Positions 7,231 through 14,499 of a stretch of DNA of 20,732 nt are shown here, in pieces (position 1 is the stretch's first letter; each line of letters opens with the position of its first letter). Below the pieces are notes generated by a model, which was not told where the DNA came from, searched no databases, and was given only the letters and a program-made list of their open reading frames with translations. The stretch comes from Methanosarcinales archaeon (GTDB taxonomy: Archaea > Halobacteriota > Syntropharchaeia > Alkanophagales > Methanospirareceae): assembly GCA_025464345.1 (NCBI GenBank), contig JAODGP010000017.1, positions 1 through 20,732 of the forward strand, read 5' to 3'. The translations under genes and the position numbers were made by a program.

Positions 7231-7919
7231 CACTTTTGGTATTCAGAATTTTTTAATACGATATTCTTGCTATACATATTCAACCGCACGTCCTGCATGG
7301 ACACCCGGCTATTATTCGAACCTCTCTGATGATTGTTCACCACCAGCCCCTCTATATCCCCCGTCCTGACATCAAAAACGATGTCCCCCACCGTGCCTAT
7401 ATAATCGCCATCCGCGGTTATCACTCGCTTATCAAGAATGAACCGCCCGAACATCCTCGCCGCTTTAGCCTTATTCCTCTCGATTAAGTCCCTGAAAAAG
7501 ATAGCACGCCTCTCTATCTCCGCTCTATCCTTGCCCAGCAAATCACTGACCGCTTTTACATCCACCACATCCCCAAGCTCAAGTCCAAGCCGGTATAGAA
7601 TCGTATGCAGCAGGCACTGTGAGAATGCAAAGGGATATGTGGATGTGAATTTACCATGCGCCACCCCCGTATCAAGCAGATAATTATTCACCGCCTCCCT
7701 CACCTCCTTCGTAATCACCCCTTTTACCGCATCCTTATTTCCTATTGCCCCCCGCTCTATCCCCTTCCACTCGCACACCTGTATCGCATAGGGGATAAAA
7801 TGTTTTACAGATTCCTCACTAACATCCTCCAGAAGGAAGTTCCAGGGGAATAACGGTGACCTCAAATAAGTAATTACTTTCTCCCTATCCTCTCTCCTTC
7901 TCCTGATGTTAATCCACAT
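7230..7919 (-). CDS. PRC-barrel domain protein with unknown N-terminal domain
   Basis: 229 residues. Residues about 157-225 fit a PRC-barrel: GRFILDKRVITADGDYIG, then TVGDIVFDVRTGDIEGLVV, with the family's G-x-x-I/V-G-x-V-x-D-I/V-x-x-D pattern. Residues 1-155 are mostly helical, with a basic start (MWINIRRRRE) and no domain I recognise. No signal peptide or TM segment, so cytosolic. PRC-barrels are small all-beta adaptor domains. In archaea they occur in RNA-linked contexts and, in haloarchaea, in the CdpB proteins of the FtsZ/SepF division machinery, though those are much shorter. The gene lies 26 bp after the coiled-coil gene and 54 bp before cetZ on the same strand. A role as adaptor of a CetZ structure is inference. 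Confidence 0.8.
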   Translation of the reverse strand: MWINIRRRREDREKVITYLRSPLFPWNFLLEDVSEESVKHFIPYAIQVCEWKGIERGAIGNKDAVKGVITKEVREAVNNYLLDTGVAHGKFTSTYPFAFSQCLLHTILYRLGLELGDVVDVKAVSDLLGKDRAEIERRAIFFRDLIERNKAKAARMFGRFILDKRVITADGDYIGTVGDIVFDVRTGDIEGLVVNNHQRGSNNSRVSMQDVRLNMYSKNIVLKNSEYQK

Positions 7920-7945
7920 CTCTTCCGTTTATCTATTATTCAACA

Positions 7946-8842
7946 TTACCTTTTTAAAAGGTTTATTATCTTATGAATATGTGGATTTGATATGTCTCTT
8001 CTCCTTCTTCTTTTACCCCTGCCCTCTTCGTTTCTCACTCCACATATCCGCCATACCCATTCGCCAAAGTCTGTCGCTTCATATCGCCCGTCATCGTATT
8101 CCTTCACCAGGCTATATGCCCATCTGTCGCTCACTAAATACTCGATACCGTTGACCAGCTCTTTATCATAAGTATCACTCACGAGTTCTTTATATTCCTT
8201 ATCCTCGCGATGAGAAATCTCTTTTATCTCGTCCATCTCCAATCTCTTACCCGCTTTGACCAGCGTGCCCAGGACAATAGGAGCATATTCATTCTGCCTG
8301 AGCAGTTCACAGCTCTTATCCATGGCGTTATCCATGCCGAGCATGTGCTTCGCTGTTTCTTGAATTATCGTTATTATATAGCTCAGAGCGTTCAAAGGTG
8401 AGTCATCATCTGATGAATTTACCCTTATCCCGTCCCTGGAGAAAGTAGCTATTTTAAATTCAATGTGCGGGGATGGCGCACTGAAGAAGATGTCGGTAAG
8501 AGCGGAGAAATAATTCTCAGAAATAGGCTCGTGATCGCTATCGTAAGGGAAGAAGCCATCTCTGGGCAGGTCTAAATTGGGGGCTAATTCCGCACTCAGC
8601 TCTAATAGCCCCCTCTTCACTTCCTCTAACCTTATGAATGCGTTATCCCTGTCTTCTTTCTCCTTTCTCAGCCTCTTCTGCTCGGCTTCCAGTTTCTCTC
8701 GCAGTTTGCCACCTATCCCCTTCTCCAGTAACTTCTCTATCTCTTCCAATCTGCTTACGCTTGCCCTGGCTTTCGTTATCCTCTTTAATCGCCAGTATTC
8801 ACCGGCTAATGCATTCGCCTTCTCGTTAAATTTCTCGCTCAT
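7946..8842 (-). CDS. Coiled-coil protein with C-terminal winged-helix-like region
   Basis: 298 residues, no signal peptide or TM segment, family not recognised. Residues about 28-86 are a highly charged coiled coil (LEEIEKLLEKG, KLREKLEAEQKRLRKEKEDR). Residues 95-175 are a mixed region. Residues about 186-268 look like a winged helix: YAPIVLGTLVKAGKRLEMDEIKEIS as the opening helices and WAYSLVKEYDDGRYEATDFGEWV as a recognition helix/wing ending in the T-x-x-G-E pattern common to archaeal winged-helix proteins. A basic patch RGKRRRRR (275-282) follows and could bind nucleic acid. It is the first gene of the run leading to the PRC-barrel protein, cetZ and the surface protein. No ribosome site lies before the ATG at 8842; a TATA-like TTTAAAAG lies about 33 bp upstream. 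It could be a regulator or a structural scaffold. Confidence 0.8.
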   Translation of the reverse strand: MSEKFNEKANALAGEYWRLKRITKARASVSRLEEIEKLLEKGIGGKLREKLEAEQKRLRKEKEDRDNAFIRLEEVKRGLLELSAELAPNLDLPRDGFFPYDSDHEPISENYFSALTDIFFSAPSPHIEFKIATFSRDGIRVNSSDDDSPLNALSYIITIIQETAKHMLGMDNAMDKSCELLRQNEYAPIVLGTLVKAGKRLEMDEIKEISHREDKEYKELVSDTYDKELVNGIEYLVSDRWAYSLVKEYDDGRYEATDFGEWVWRICGVRNEEGRGKRRRRRDISNPHIHKIINLLKR

Positions 8843-8870
8843 TTACTTATTATTCTATTCCTCATTCTGC

Positions 8871-8880
8871 TTTTAAAGTT
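8871..8880 (-). promoter_or_regulatory. TATA-like box for the coiled-coil/PRC/cetZ run
   Basis: Minus-strand AACTTTAAAA is centred about 33 bp from the ATG at 8842, giving a leader of only a few bases, consistent with the lack of a ribosome site there. It sits in the 92-bp divergent gap shared with cbiP, and its TTTAAA core is symmetric, so it might serve both directions. Confidence 0.45.
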
Positions 8881-8934
8881 ATCGGTATCCATTACTTTAT
8901 TACAGGTGGATGCGGAGGAGGAGCCCGTTGAAAA

Positions 8935-10446
8935 ATGGCGAGGAGGATAATGGTGCAGGGCACAGGGTCGGGCGTGGGCAAGAGCATAATTGTGGCTGCG
9001 CTTTGCAGGATATTCACACAGGATGGCTATAAGGTGGCGCCGTTCAAATCGCAAAATATGGCTCTTAACTCGTATGTTACTAAAGATGGTCTTGAAATAG
9101 GAAGGGCACAGGCATTTCAGGCTTTTGCCGCTCGTAAGGAGCCGACAGTGGAGATGAATCCTATCTTGCTGAAGCCTTCAAGCGACACCGGCGCTCAGGT
9201 TATCGTGCGAGGCAAACCAATAGGCAACATGACGGCAAAGGAATACCACAAGTACAAGCCAAAAGCACTGAGCCTCATACAGCACTGCTTCGATATACTC
9301 GAACGTGAGAATGACATCGTGGTGATAGAAGGTGCGGGCAGCCCGGCAGAAATAAACCTCCGTGCGAACGACATCGTGAATATGAGCATTGCAAAACTTT
9401 TAAATGCGCCAGTGCTGCTCCTCGGTGACATAGACAAAGGCGGAGTATTTGCCTGGCTTGTAGGTACGCTTGAACTGCTCGATGAAGATGAGCGGGATCT
9501 GGTGAAGGCTATCCTGATAAACAAGTTCCGTGGTGATATGACGATACTCCAGCCCGGACTGGAGTTCCTTGAGCGGAGAACCGGTAAGCCCGTGATAGGT
9601 GTTATACCGTATTTTCATGATATCAAGGTGCAGGAAGAGGACTCGTTACCCATGGAGAAGAGGGTAGCGAGCGATGCAGGAGCAGAATTAAAGATAGAGG
9701 TTGTTTACCTGCCACATATATCCAACTTCACGGATTTTGATGTTTTAGAAGCAGAGGATGGCGTTTCATTGCGGTATATTGGCAGAGGTGAGAGGATAGG
9801 CGAGCCGGATGTGTTGATTATCCCGGGCTCGAAGAATACCATAGGCGACCTGCTGTATCTTAAAGATAGCGGGTATGGTGCGGAGATAGTGGACAGGGTG
9901 AGGAGTGGAAAGTGCATTGTTTTTGGCATCTGCGGCGGTTATCAGATGCTATGCGATACCATAATAGATCCTGAGTGCGTGGAATCACGGGTGAGGGAGA
10001 CCGAAGGGCTCGGATTGCTACCCGGTGTGACCATATTTAAGGGTGATAAGATAACGAATCAGGTACGTGCGATAGCGGATCTGGACTTCTACAGGGGAGA
10101 AGTAACAGGCTACGAGATACACATGGGCAGGACTTATCTCAAGTCAGGTATGAAGAGGGCGTTTACGATATTCGAGCGTTCCGGTAAGAGTGTTATGGAC
10201 GACGGTGGTGGCGCTGTCTCGCCGGATGGCAACGTCATCGGGACTTACATACACGGGATATTCGATAACGATGCTTTTCGACATGCATTTCTGGACCACA
10301 TAAGGATGAAGAAAGGATTGACTTCGCCGGGTAACGGCAAGAAGAATAAGTGCGGGATTGACTGGGATGAGGAATACAATAAACTGGCGAACATCGTACG
10401 GAGTAATATTGATATGGATAAGGTGTATGAAATCATGCAATTGTAA
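8935..10446 (+). CDS. cbiP: Cobyric acid synthase
   Basis: 503-residue glutamine-dependent amidotransferase that amidates four side-chain carboxylates of adenosylcobyrinate a,c-diamide in cobamide biosynthesis. The N-terminal half is a DTBS-like ATPase with P-loop GTGSGVGKS (9-17), FKSQNMALNS (37-46), EGAGSPAEINL (132-142) and GDIDKGGVFA (164-173). The C-terminal half is a type I GATase with nucleophile C333 in FGICGGYQM, GYEIHMG (392-398) and catalytic H440 in TYIHGIFDN. Length is normal for CbiP/CobQ. The start is fixed: an in-frame TGA lies at 8929, two codons upstream, and a strong ggaggagg ribosome site lies at 8914-8921. The gene stands alone, divergent from the coiled-coil gene and convergent with the AglD-like gene. 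Confidence 0.97.
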   Translation: MARRIMVQGTGSGVGKSIIVAALCRIFTQDGYKVAPFKSQNMALNSYVTKDGLEIGRAQAFQAFAARKEPTVEMNPILLKPSSDTGAQVIVRGKPIGNMTAKEYHKYKPKALSLIQHCFDILERENDIVVIEGAGSPAEINLRANDIVNMSIAKLLNAPVLLLGDIDKGGVFAWLVGTLELLDEDERDLVKAILINKFRGDMTILQPGLEFLERRTGKPVIGVIPYFHDIKVQEEDSLPMEKRVASDAGAELKIEVVYLPHISNFTDFDVLEAEDGVSLRYIGRGERIGEPDVLIIPGSKNTIGDLLYLKDSGYGAEIVDRVRSGKCIVFGICGGYQMLCDTIIDPECVESRVRETEGLGLLPGVTIFKGDKITNQVRAIADLDFYRGEVTGYEIHMGRTYLKSGMKRAFTIFERSGKSVMDDGGGAVSPDGNVIGTYIHGIFDNDAFRHAFLDHIRMKKGLTSPGNGKKNKCGIDWDEEYNKLANIVRSNIDMDKVYEIMQL

Positions 10447-10509
10447 CCATGCATCATCCGGGAATCAGCCATCAGCGCCGCTTCCAGCTTACTCTCGGGT
10501 TATTCACGT

Positions 10510-11448
10510 TCACGAGAACACGCCTCTCAAACCGATACCATCTACGAGTATCATATTGAAGCGGACGAGCAATGCGAATACAACGCCGATGGTGATGCCC
10601 TGAGGCACGCCGAGCAGTGAGAACATCAATGCCGTCGCTCCTTCCATCAAGCCCAGCCCTGACACTGTTAAGGGCACGAACCTGAGTATGGTGATCAGGG
10701 GATGGAGCAGGAAATATGCCAGCAGGTTCAGCCGGGTTATACCTATGGCGTATCCGACCAGCATCCACTGGATAGCGAGCAGAAACCAGCAGATGAAGTA
10801 TATGATGAGGATGACAGCAACACTCCTGCGCACCATAAGGCTCTTATATTTCAGGTTTGTGTAGTCCTCCTCAAATCTGCTCAGGTATGGAATCCGTTTC
10901 AATAACCTGTACGAATGAGATTCTCCGGTCCATAACACCCACAGCATCACACTGCCGGCACTGAGGAATACGATACCACCCACACACAGCGGCACCAGCA
11001 CAGCCATGCTTATATCTATGGATACAGCGAAGAATAGCAGCCCCAGGAACCCGCCGGAGACCTTCAGTATGAACTCAATGCCCTGAGGCGCGAGTATCGC
11101 CGCCATACCGTCCGATATACCGCAACCGGTACGGTTCTTCAGGAAATAAGGCACGAGGAAGAAGCCCGCCCTGCCCGGCGTTACATCTGATGCAATCATG
11201 CCTGCGAGATGCGCTGATAGAGCATGACGAAACCGCACGGTATGCCCCATCTTCACCAGCAGATAATACAGCCGATAGCTCATCAGCAGGTTATAACATA
11301 GATAAGCGAGAGCGGCAAGCCCGAAGAATACGAGATCCAGCCCGCTTAGCGCTGCCTCTACCGCTTTGAGGTCTATCTCATGGAACAGCAGTGCCAGTAT
11401 TGCCAGACCGATAACAATCTGGCTAATCTTCTTCGTTCTCTTCTCCAT
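10510..11448 (-). CDS. AglD/UPF0104-type polytopic membrane protein (LPG synthase TM-like)
   Basis: 312 residues with about eight hydrophobic segments and no soluble domain. Two family motifs are present: SDVTPGRAG (87-95) in the first half, and RFVPLTVSGLGLMEG (266-280), the P-x-x-x-x-GLG-x-x-EG motif of the lysylphosphatidylglycerol-synthase TM / flippase-like family (UPF0104). In Haloferax such a domain forms the C-terminal part of the glycosyltransferase AglD; stand-alone copies are common in archaea and their substrate is usually unknown. The gene follows lysS by 6 bp, and its GAGGAG ribosome site touches the ATG, so the two are probably co-transcribed. A role in lipid-linked sugar handling is plausible given the PMT gene nearby, but not shown. 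Confidence 0.85.
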   Translation of the reverse strand: MEKRTKKISQIVIGLAILALLFHEIDLKAVEAALSGLDLVFFGLAALAYLCYNLLMSYRLYYLLVKMGHTVRFRHALSAHLAGMIASDVTPGRAGFFLVPYFLKNRTGCGISDGMAAILAPQGIEFILKVSGGFLGLLFFAVSIDISMAVLVPLCVGGIVFLSAGSVMLWVLWTGESHSYRLLKRIPYLSRFEEDYTNLKYKSLMVRRSVAVILIIYFICWFLLAIQWMLVGYAIGITRLNLLAYFLLHPLITILRFVPLTVSGLGLMEGATALMFSLLGVPQGITIGVVFALLVRFNMILVDGIGLRGVFS

Positions 11449-11454
11449 CTCCTC

Positions 11455-12975
11455 TCATGAATGCCCGCTGCCTCCAGCAGATGCTATCCCAAACCGCTCA
11501 CGCAGGAACTCCACATCGAGCGAAGCGAGTAGCCAGCCCGCTCTCGGTCCCGAAGGCTTGTTAAGCAATGCGATATAAACAGCCTGGAATACCCGCTTCG
11601 GCTCTACACCGGCAGCAGCTGCGACTTCATATATCTTATTATGCCACTCTATGGCACTCAGATTCCTCTCTGGTATGGCATCCGCTAACATGCGTAACGC
11701 ACGCTTCTGCGTATCAGAAAGCCGATTCAAAGCCTCTTCCGGTACTGATTCCTGCAATTCGAACCTGTATTCCGGTGGTGCGTACCGCATCAGCCAGTTC
11801 TGTGCGTATCTCGCTTTGTTGCGTATCGCATCAAGTTCCTCTGCACCGCATATCTCATAGCCACTCCTGCGTATAACCGCAAGCAGCTCATTGAAGTCAC
11901 CACGAGCAACCTGCACGAGTGTGAGGAAGTGGCGGAACGGTATCTCAGCCGCAACACCTTTTCCTATGCCCCTATCACGTTCATATTCGTCTATTATATG
12001 CAGTAGAGCCGTAGACGGGTCGAATTCTATATGCCTGTCCGGTCTCACACGCCATATGAGATACTTCAATATCTCAGGTGGTACAACCTCCAGTATCTCT
12101 CTAATCGGGATATTGGTGCCACGAGAGGATGACATAGCAGTTACCCGCGCTTTATCACCTTCTTTGAACTTGAGCAGGATATGCTCAAATGGTATGGGAT
12201 AAGGCGCCCGGTAGCTGTATATCTCTTCTGCTATTCGCTTGCCTGAGTCATAGCTACCGCCCGGTGCTGCGTGATCCTTACCAAATGGCTCGACCGTAAC
12301 GCCGAGTATCTTCCACCTCGCCGCCCAGTCCACTCGCCATGCGAGCTTACCACCGCCCATCGTTGTCACTCCTCTATGCCCGCATTCACACTCATAGTAC
12401 ACCTCATTGTTAGCCATATCATAGCCGGTCACCACGGTTGTGGATAGCCTGCCACAGACATCGCATAGCGGCGAGAATGGCGACCAGTTCTCGGGCATAT
12501 GCCTGCCTGTGGTCTCTTCCAGAATCTTTGCCAGGTTATCACGCCGCAATAGAGCCTCCTTTATCGCTCCCACATACAAACCCGTTTTGTACATCACATC
12601 TGCACGCAGGACCTCTATCCTGATATCCAGCAGTTCAAGGGACTCGAAGAACGGTGCGAGGAAATGCTCGGCATAAGAAGAATGGCAGCCTTCGGGGTCT
12701 GGAATCTCCGATAGCGGCTTGCCCACATGATGCTCATATTCCTGCGGCAGGAACGGGTAGCGCCGTCTCAGCGGGTCGAAAGTATCCGCAACATAGATAA
12801 GCTTCGCATCCACACCCATATCCACGAGTGCGTTACGCACCGCATCACCGATTATTATCTCACGCAGATTACCGATATGGATATCACCGGAAGGAGTGAT
12901 ACCGGTGGCAACAACGTGCCTGCGCGCTCCCCGCTCTGCTATGATCGCCTTTGCTATCGCATGTGACCAGTGCAT
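11455..12975 (-). CDS. lysS: Lysyl-tRNA synthetase, class I
   Basis: 506-residue class I LysRS, the form found in most euryarchaea and a few bacteria, which charges tRNA-Lys. Seen: TGITPSGDIHIGN (24-36) with HIGN as the HIGH equivalent; a zinc-binding knuckle CxxC (171, 174) paired with CxC (196, 198); FGKDHAAPGGSYDSG (231-245); MSSSRG (281-286) as the KMSKS equivalent; and a helical C-terminal anticodon-binding region. The N-terminus MHWSHAIAKAI matches the family, supporting the ATG at 12975. No ribosome site lies before it, and a TATA-like CTTTTTAA is centred about 29 bp upstream, so the message is nearly leaderless. Followed after 6 bp by the AglD-like gene. Confidence 0.97.
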   Translation of the reverse strand: MHWSHAIAKAIIAERGARRHVVATGITPSGDIHIGNLREIIIGDAVRNALVDMGVDAKLIYVADTFDPLRRRYPFLPQEYEHHVGKPLSEIPDPEGCHSSYAEHFLAPFFESLELLDIRIEVLRADVMYKTGLYVGAIKEALLRRDNLAKILEETTGRHMPENWSPFSPLCDVCGRLSTTVVTGYDMANNEVYYECECGHRGVTTMGGGKLAWRVDWAARWKILGVTVEPFGKDHAAPGGSYDSGKRIAEEIYSYRAPYPIPFEHILLKFKEGDKARVTAMSSSRGTNIPIREILEVVPPEILKYLIWRVRPDRHIEFDPSTALLHIIDEYERDRGIGKGVAAEIPFRHFLTLVQVARGDFNELLAVIRRSGYEICGAEELDAIRNKARYAQNWLMRYAPPEYRFELQESVPEEALNRLSDTQKRALRMLADAIPERNLSAIEWHNKIYEVAAAAGVEPKRVFQAVYIALLNKPSGPRAGWLLASLDVEFLRERFGIASAGGSGHS

Positions 12976-13000
12976 TTCTGTTTATTCTTAGGTTTAACCC

Positions 13001-13008
13001 TTAAAAAG
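13001..13008 (-). promoter_or_regulatory. TATA-like box of lysS
   Basis: Minus-strand CTTTTTAA is centred about 29 bp from the lysS ATG, which would start transcription within a few bases of the codon. It separates the lysS promoter from the hairpins at 13032-13082, which therefore belong to the cdhD 3' side. Confidence 0.5.
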
Positions 13009-13031
13009 TGGCATCTGTATTGCTTTAACGC

Positions 13032-13057
13032 AGATCTTCTCACAGTATGAGAGATCT
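13032..13057 (-). other. Hairpin in the cdhD-lysS gap, possible cdhD 3'-end structure
   Basis: AGATCT-t-CTCA (13032-13042) pairs with TGAGAGATCT (13048-13057) around a 5-nt loop: a 10-bp stem with one bulged base. A second, weaker stem (TCCAG/CTGGA, 13065-13082) lies next to it. Both are downstream of the cdhD stop and upstream of the lysS TATA box. No T-run follows on the minus strand, so it may stabilise the 3' end rather than terminate. Confidence 0.4.
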
Positions 13058-13210
13058 CATTCTCTCCAGATGAATTGCTGGAACATTCTTTAAAGGCGCT
13101 ATTGGAGAATTAACGTCTCTCCTTACCGAACTTACGATTTCAATTGCCCCTATCAAGACATATGTTAAATGGTTTTAACCAGAGAGCTTATCCATCCTCG
13201 ATTTGAAGGA

Positions 13211-14416
13211 TTATACCTTCCACGTCACCCAGTCTTCAAAGTTTATGCTGGCTGGTTCTGTTACAGCACCGTACAGTGTCTGTGTTATCCTTTTGACCGC
13301 GGCACCTGCTTCCGGGTGCATCATCATGAACATATCGCCGCCAGCTATTGCGAGTGTCAAACCCGTGATGATCTCAAATAGCGGTCCACGGTACGCGGCA
13401 GGACCCCAGTCAGAGTCCTCCTTTATCGGCGAACTCTTCATCCACGCCTCCCTCGCTCCCCATGCATTCGTCACACCACATGAGATCGGGAATGCCAGAT
13501 CGGTATCACCTTTCAATGCCGATAGCCGCATTCGCTCGATGTTTGTGAATGCGTAGTCCAGCCCATAGCCAAGTGCGGCTGTCGTTGGGTCTATCACAAT
13601 ATCCTCGCGTGGCGTACCGAGCTTGAAGAGGTAGCGGTTCAGTGTCTTCTGCGCATTTATATCAAGTTGTGTCCATGATAGAATAACATGCCCGTTCGCC
13701 TTCGCTGCTTTCGCTATACGCTCGTAGTCCATATTCAGGTTTGCTGATGCAATCAAACAGCGTTCGCCCGCAGCAGCTTCAGCAGCAGCTTCCAGTACCT
13801 CTGGATCCTTATCTGGATTGCCCGAGCCGCCGATGACTATCGGCACTTTAACTGCCTGCAGTACCTCCTCTACCGTCTTCGCCGCCTCTCGCGCCGGTGT
13901 GTCCTTTATCATCGGGTCTGTACTTATCAGATGGATGGTGACCATATCAGCGCCAAATTCACGCACGTTCTTCTTCGCCCACTCGCCCGGATCTTCCATT
14001 ACATCCTGATAATGTACTCTTACCGCTTTCGCAAGTGGAATAGGCATGTCAAAACAGTCCACGGAAATTACTGGTGGATGTGGCATTGGATTATCAAAGT
14101 TATAGAATGGCATAGCTTTTTCGCCACCGATCGTAACTGTGTTTTCTCTTGTACCACCATCAGCCGAAGTAGCACCGATCGTAACCTCCTCGATCTCTCC
14201 GTTCCATTCCGCTCTTGAGACTTCAAAACTGGCATCAACCAGTTCAAGCTCCTTCGCCGACTGTAGCTGTTGTAAGAGTGCCTGTATCATCATCGGGCTT
14301 ATTGCTCCACCGAGTTCTATCTCCACGTCACCCTCTATCGTCACATCCTCCAGCGTCACCACTTTGTACTCCTCCAATACCTTCATTATCTCACTCAGAC
14401 TGAGTTCCTTCGGCAT
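13211..14416 (-). CDS. cdhD: Acetyl-CoA decarbonylase/synthase delta subunit (corrinoid Fe-S protein small subunit)
   Basis: 401 residues. CdhD pairs with CdhE to form the corrinoid iron-sulfur protein that carries the methyl group between tetrahydro(sarcina)pterin and the acetyl-CoA-forming A cluster. The N-terminal segment (1-100) has the VTIEGDVEIELGG pattern. A TIM barrel (about 105-400) carries MPHPPVISVDCFDMP (111-125), VIGGSGNPDKDPEVL (194-208), SWTQLDINAQK (247-257), IDPTTAALGYGLDYA (275-289) and a C-terminal GGDMFMMMHPEA block, all typical. Length is near the usual 400-440. The gene is alone: no cdhA, B, C or E flanks it, unlike the usual cluster. A good TATA box lies upstream and there is a 235-bp gap downstream, so it is likely a single-gene unit. 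Confidence 0.96.
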   Translation of the reverse strand: MPKELSLSEIMKVLEEYKVVTLEDVTIEGDVEIELGGAISPMMIQALLQQLQSAKELELVDASFEVSRAEWNGEIEEVTIGATSADGGTRENTVTIGGEKAMPFYNFDNPMPHPPVISVDCFDMPIPLAKAVRVHYQDVMEDPGEWAKKNVREFGADMVTIHLISTDPMIKDTPAREAAKTVEEVLQAVKVPIVIGGSGNPDKDPEVLEAAAEAAAGERCLIASANLNMDYERIAKAAKANGHVILSWTQLDINAQKTLNRYLFKLGTPREDIVIDPTTAALGYGLDYAFTNIERMRLSALKGDTDLAFPISCGVTNAWGAREAWMKSSPIKEDSDWGPAAYRGPLFEIITGLTLAIAGGDMFMMMHPEAGAAVKRITQTLYGAVTEPASINFEDWVTWKV

Positions 14417-14442
14417 GTCTCCATATTCCTATTGGTCTTCTT

Positions 14443-14450
14443 TTTATATA
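14443..14450 (-). promoter_or_regulatory. TATA box of cdhD
   Basis: Minus-strand TATATAAA within GGTATATAAAAAG is the cleanest archaeal TATA box in the window. It is centred about 30 bp from the cdhD ATG, predicting a leader of about 4 nt. It shows that cdhD has its own promoter in the 83-bp gap after the mannosyltransferase gene. Confidence 0.65.
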
Positions 14451-14499
14451 CCTTTACCATTTCTCACGCTATATCACCCAGCAGGGAAACATTCGTGCA

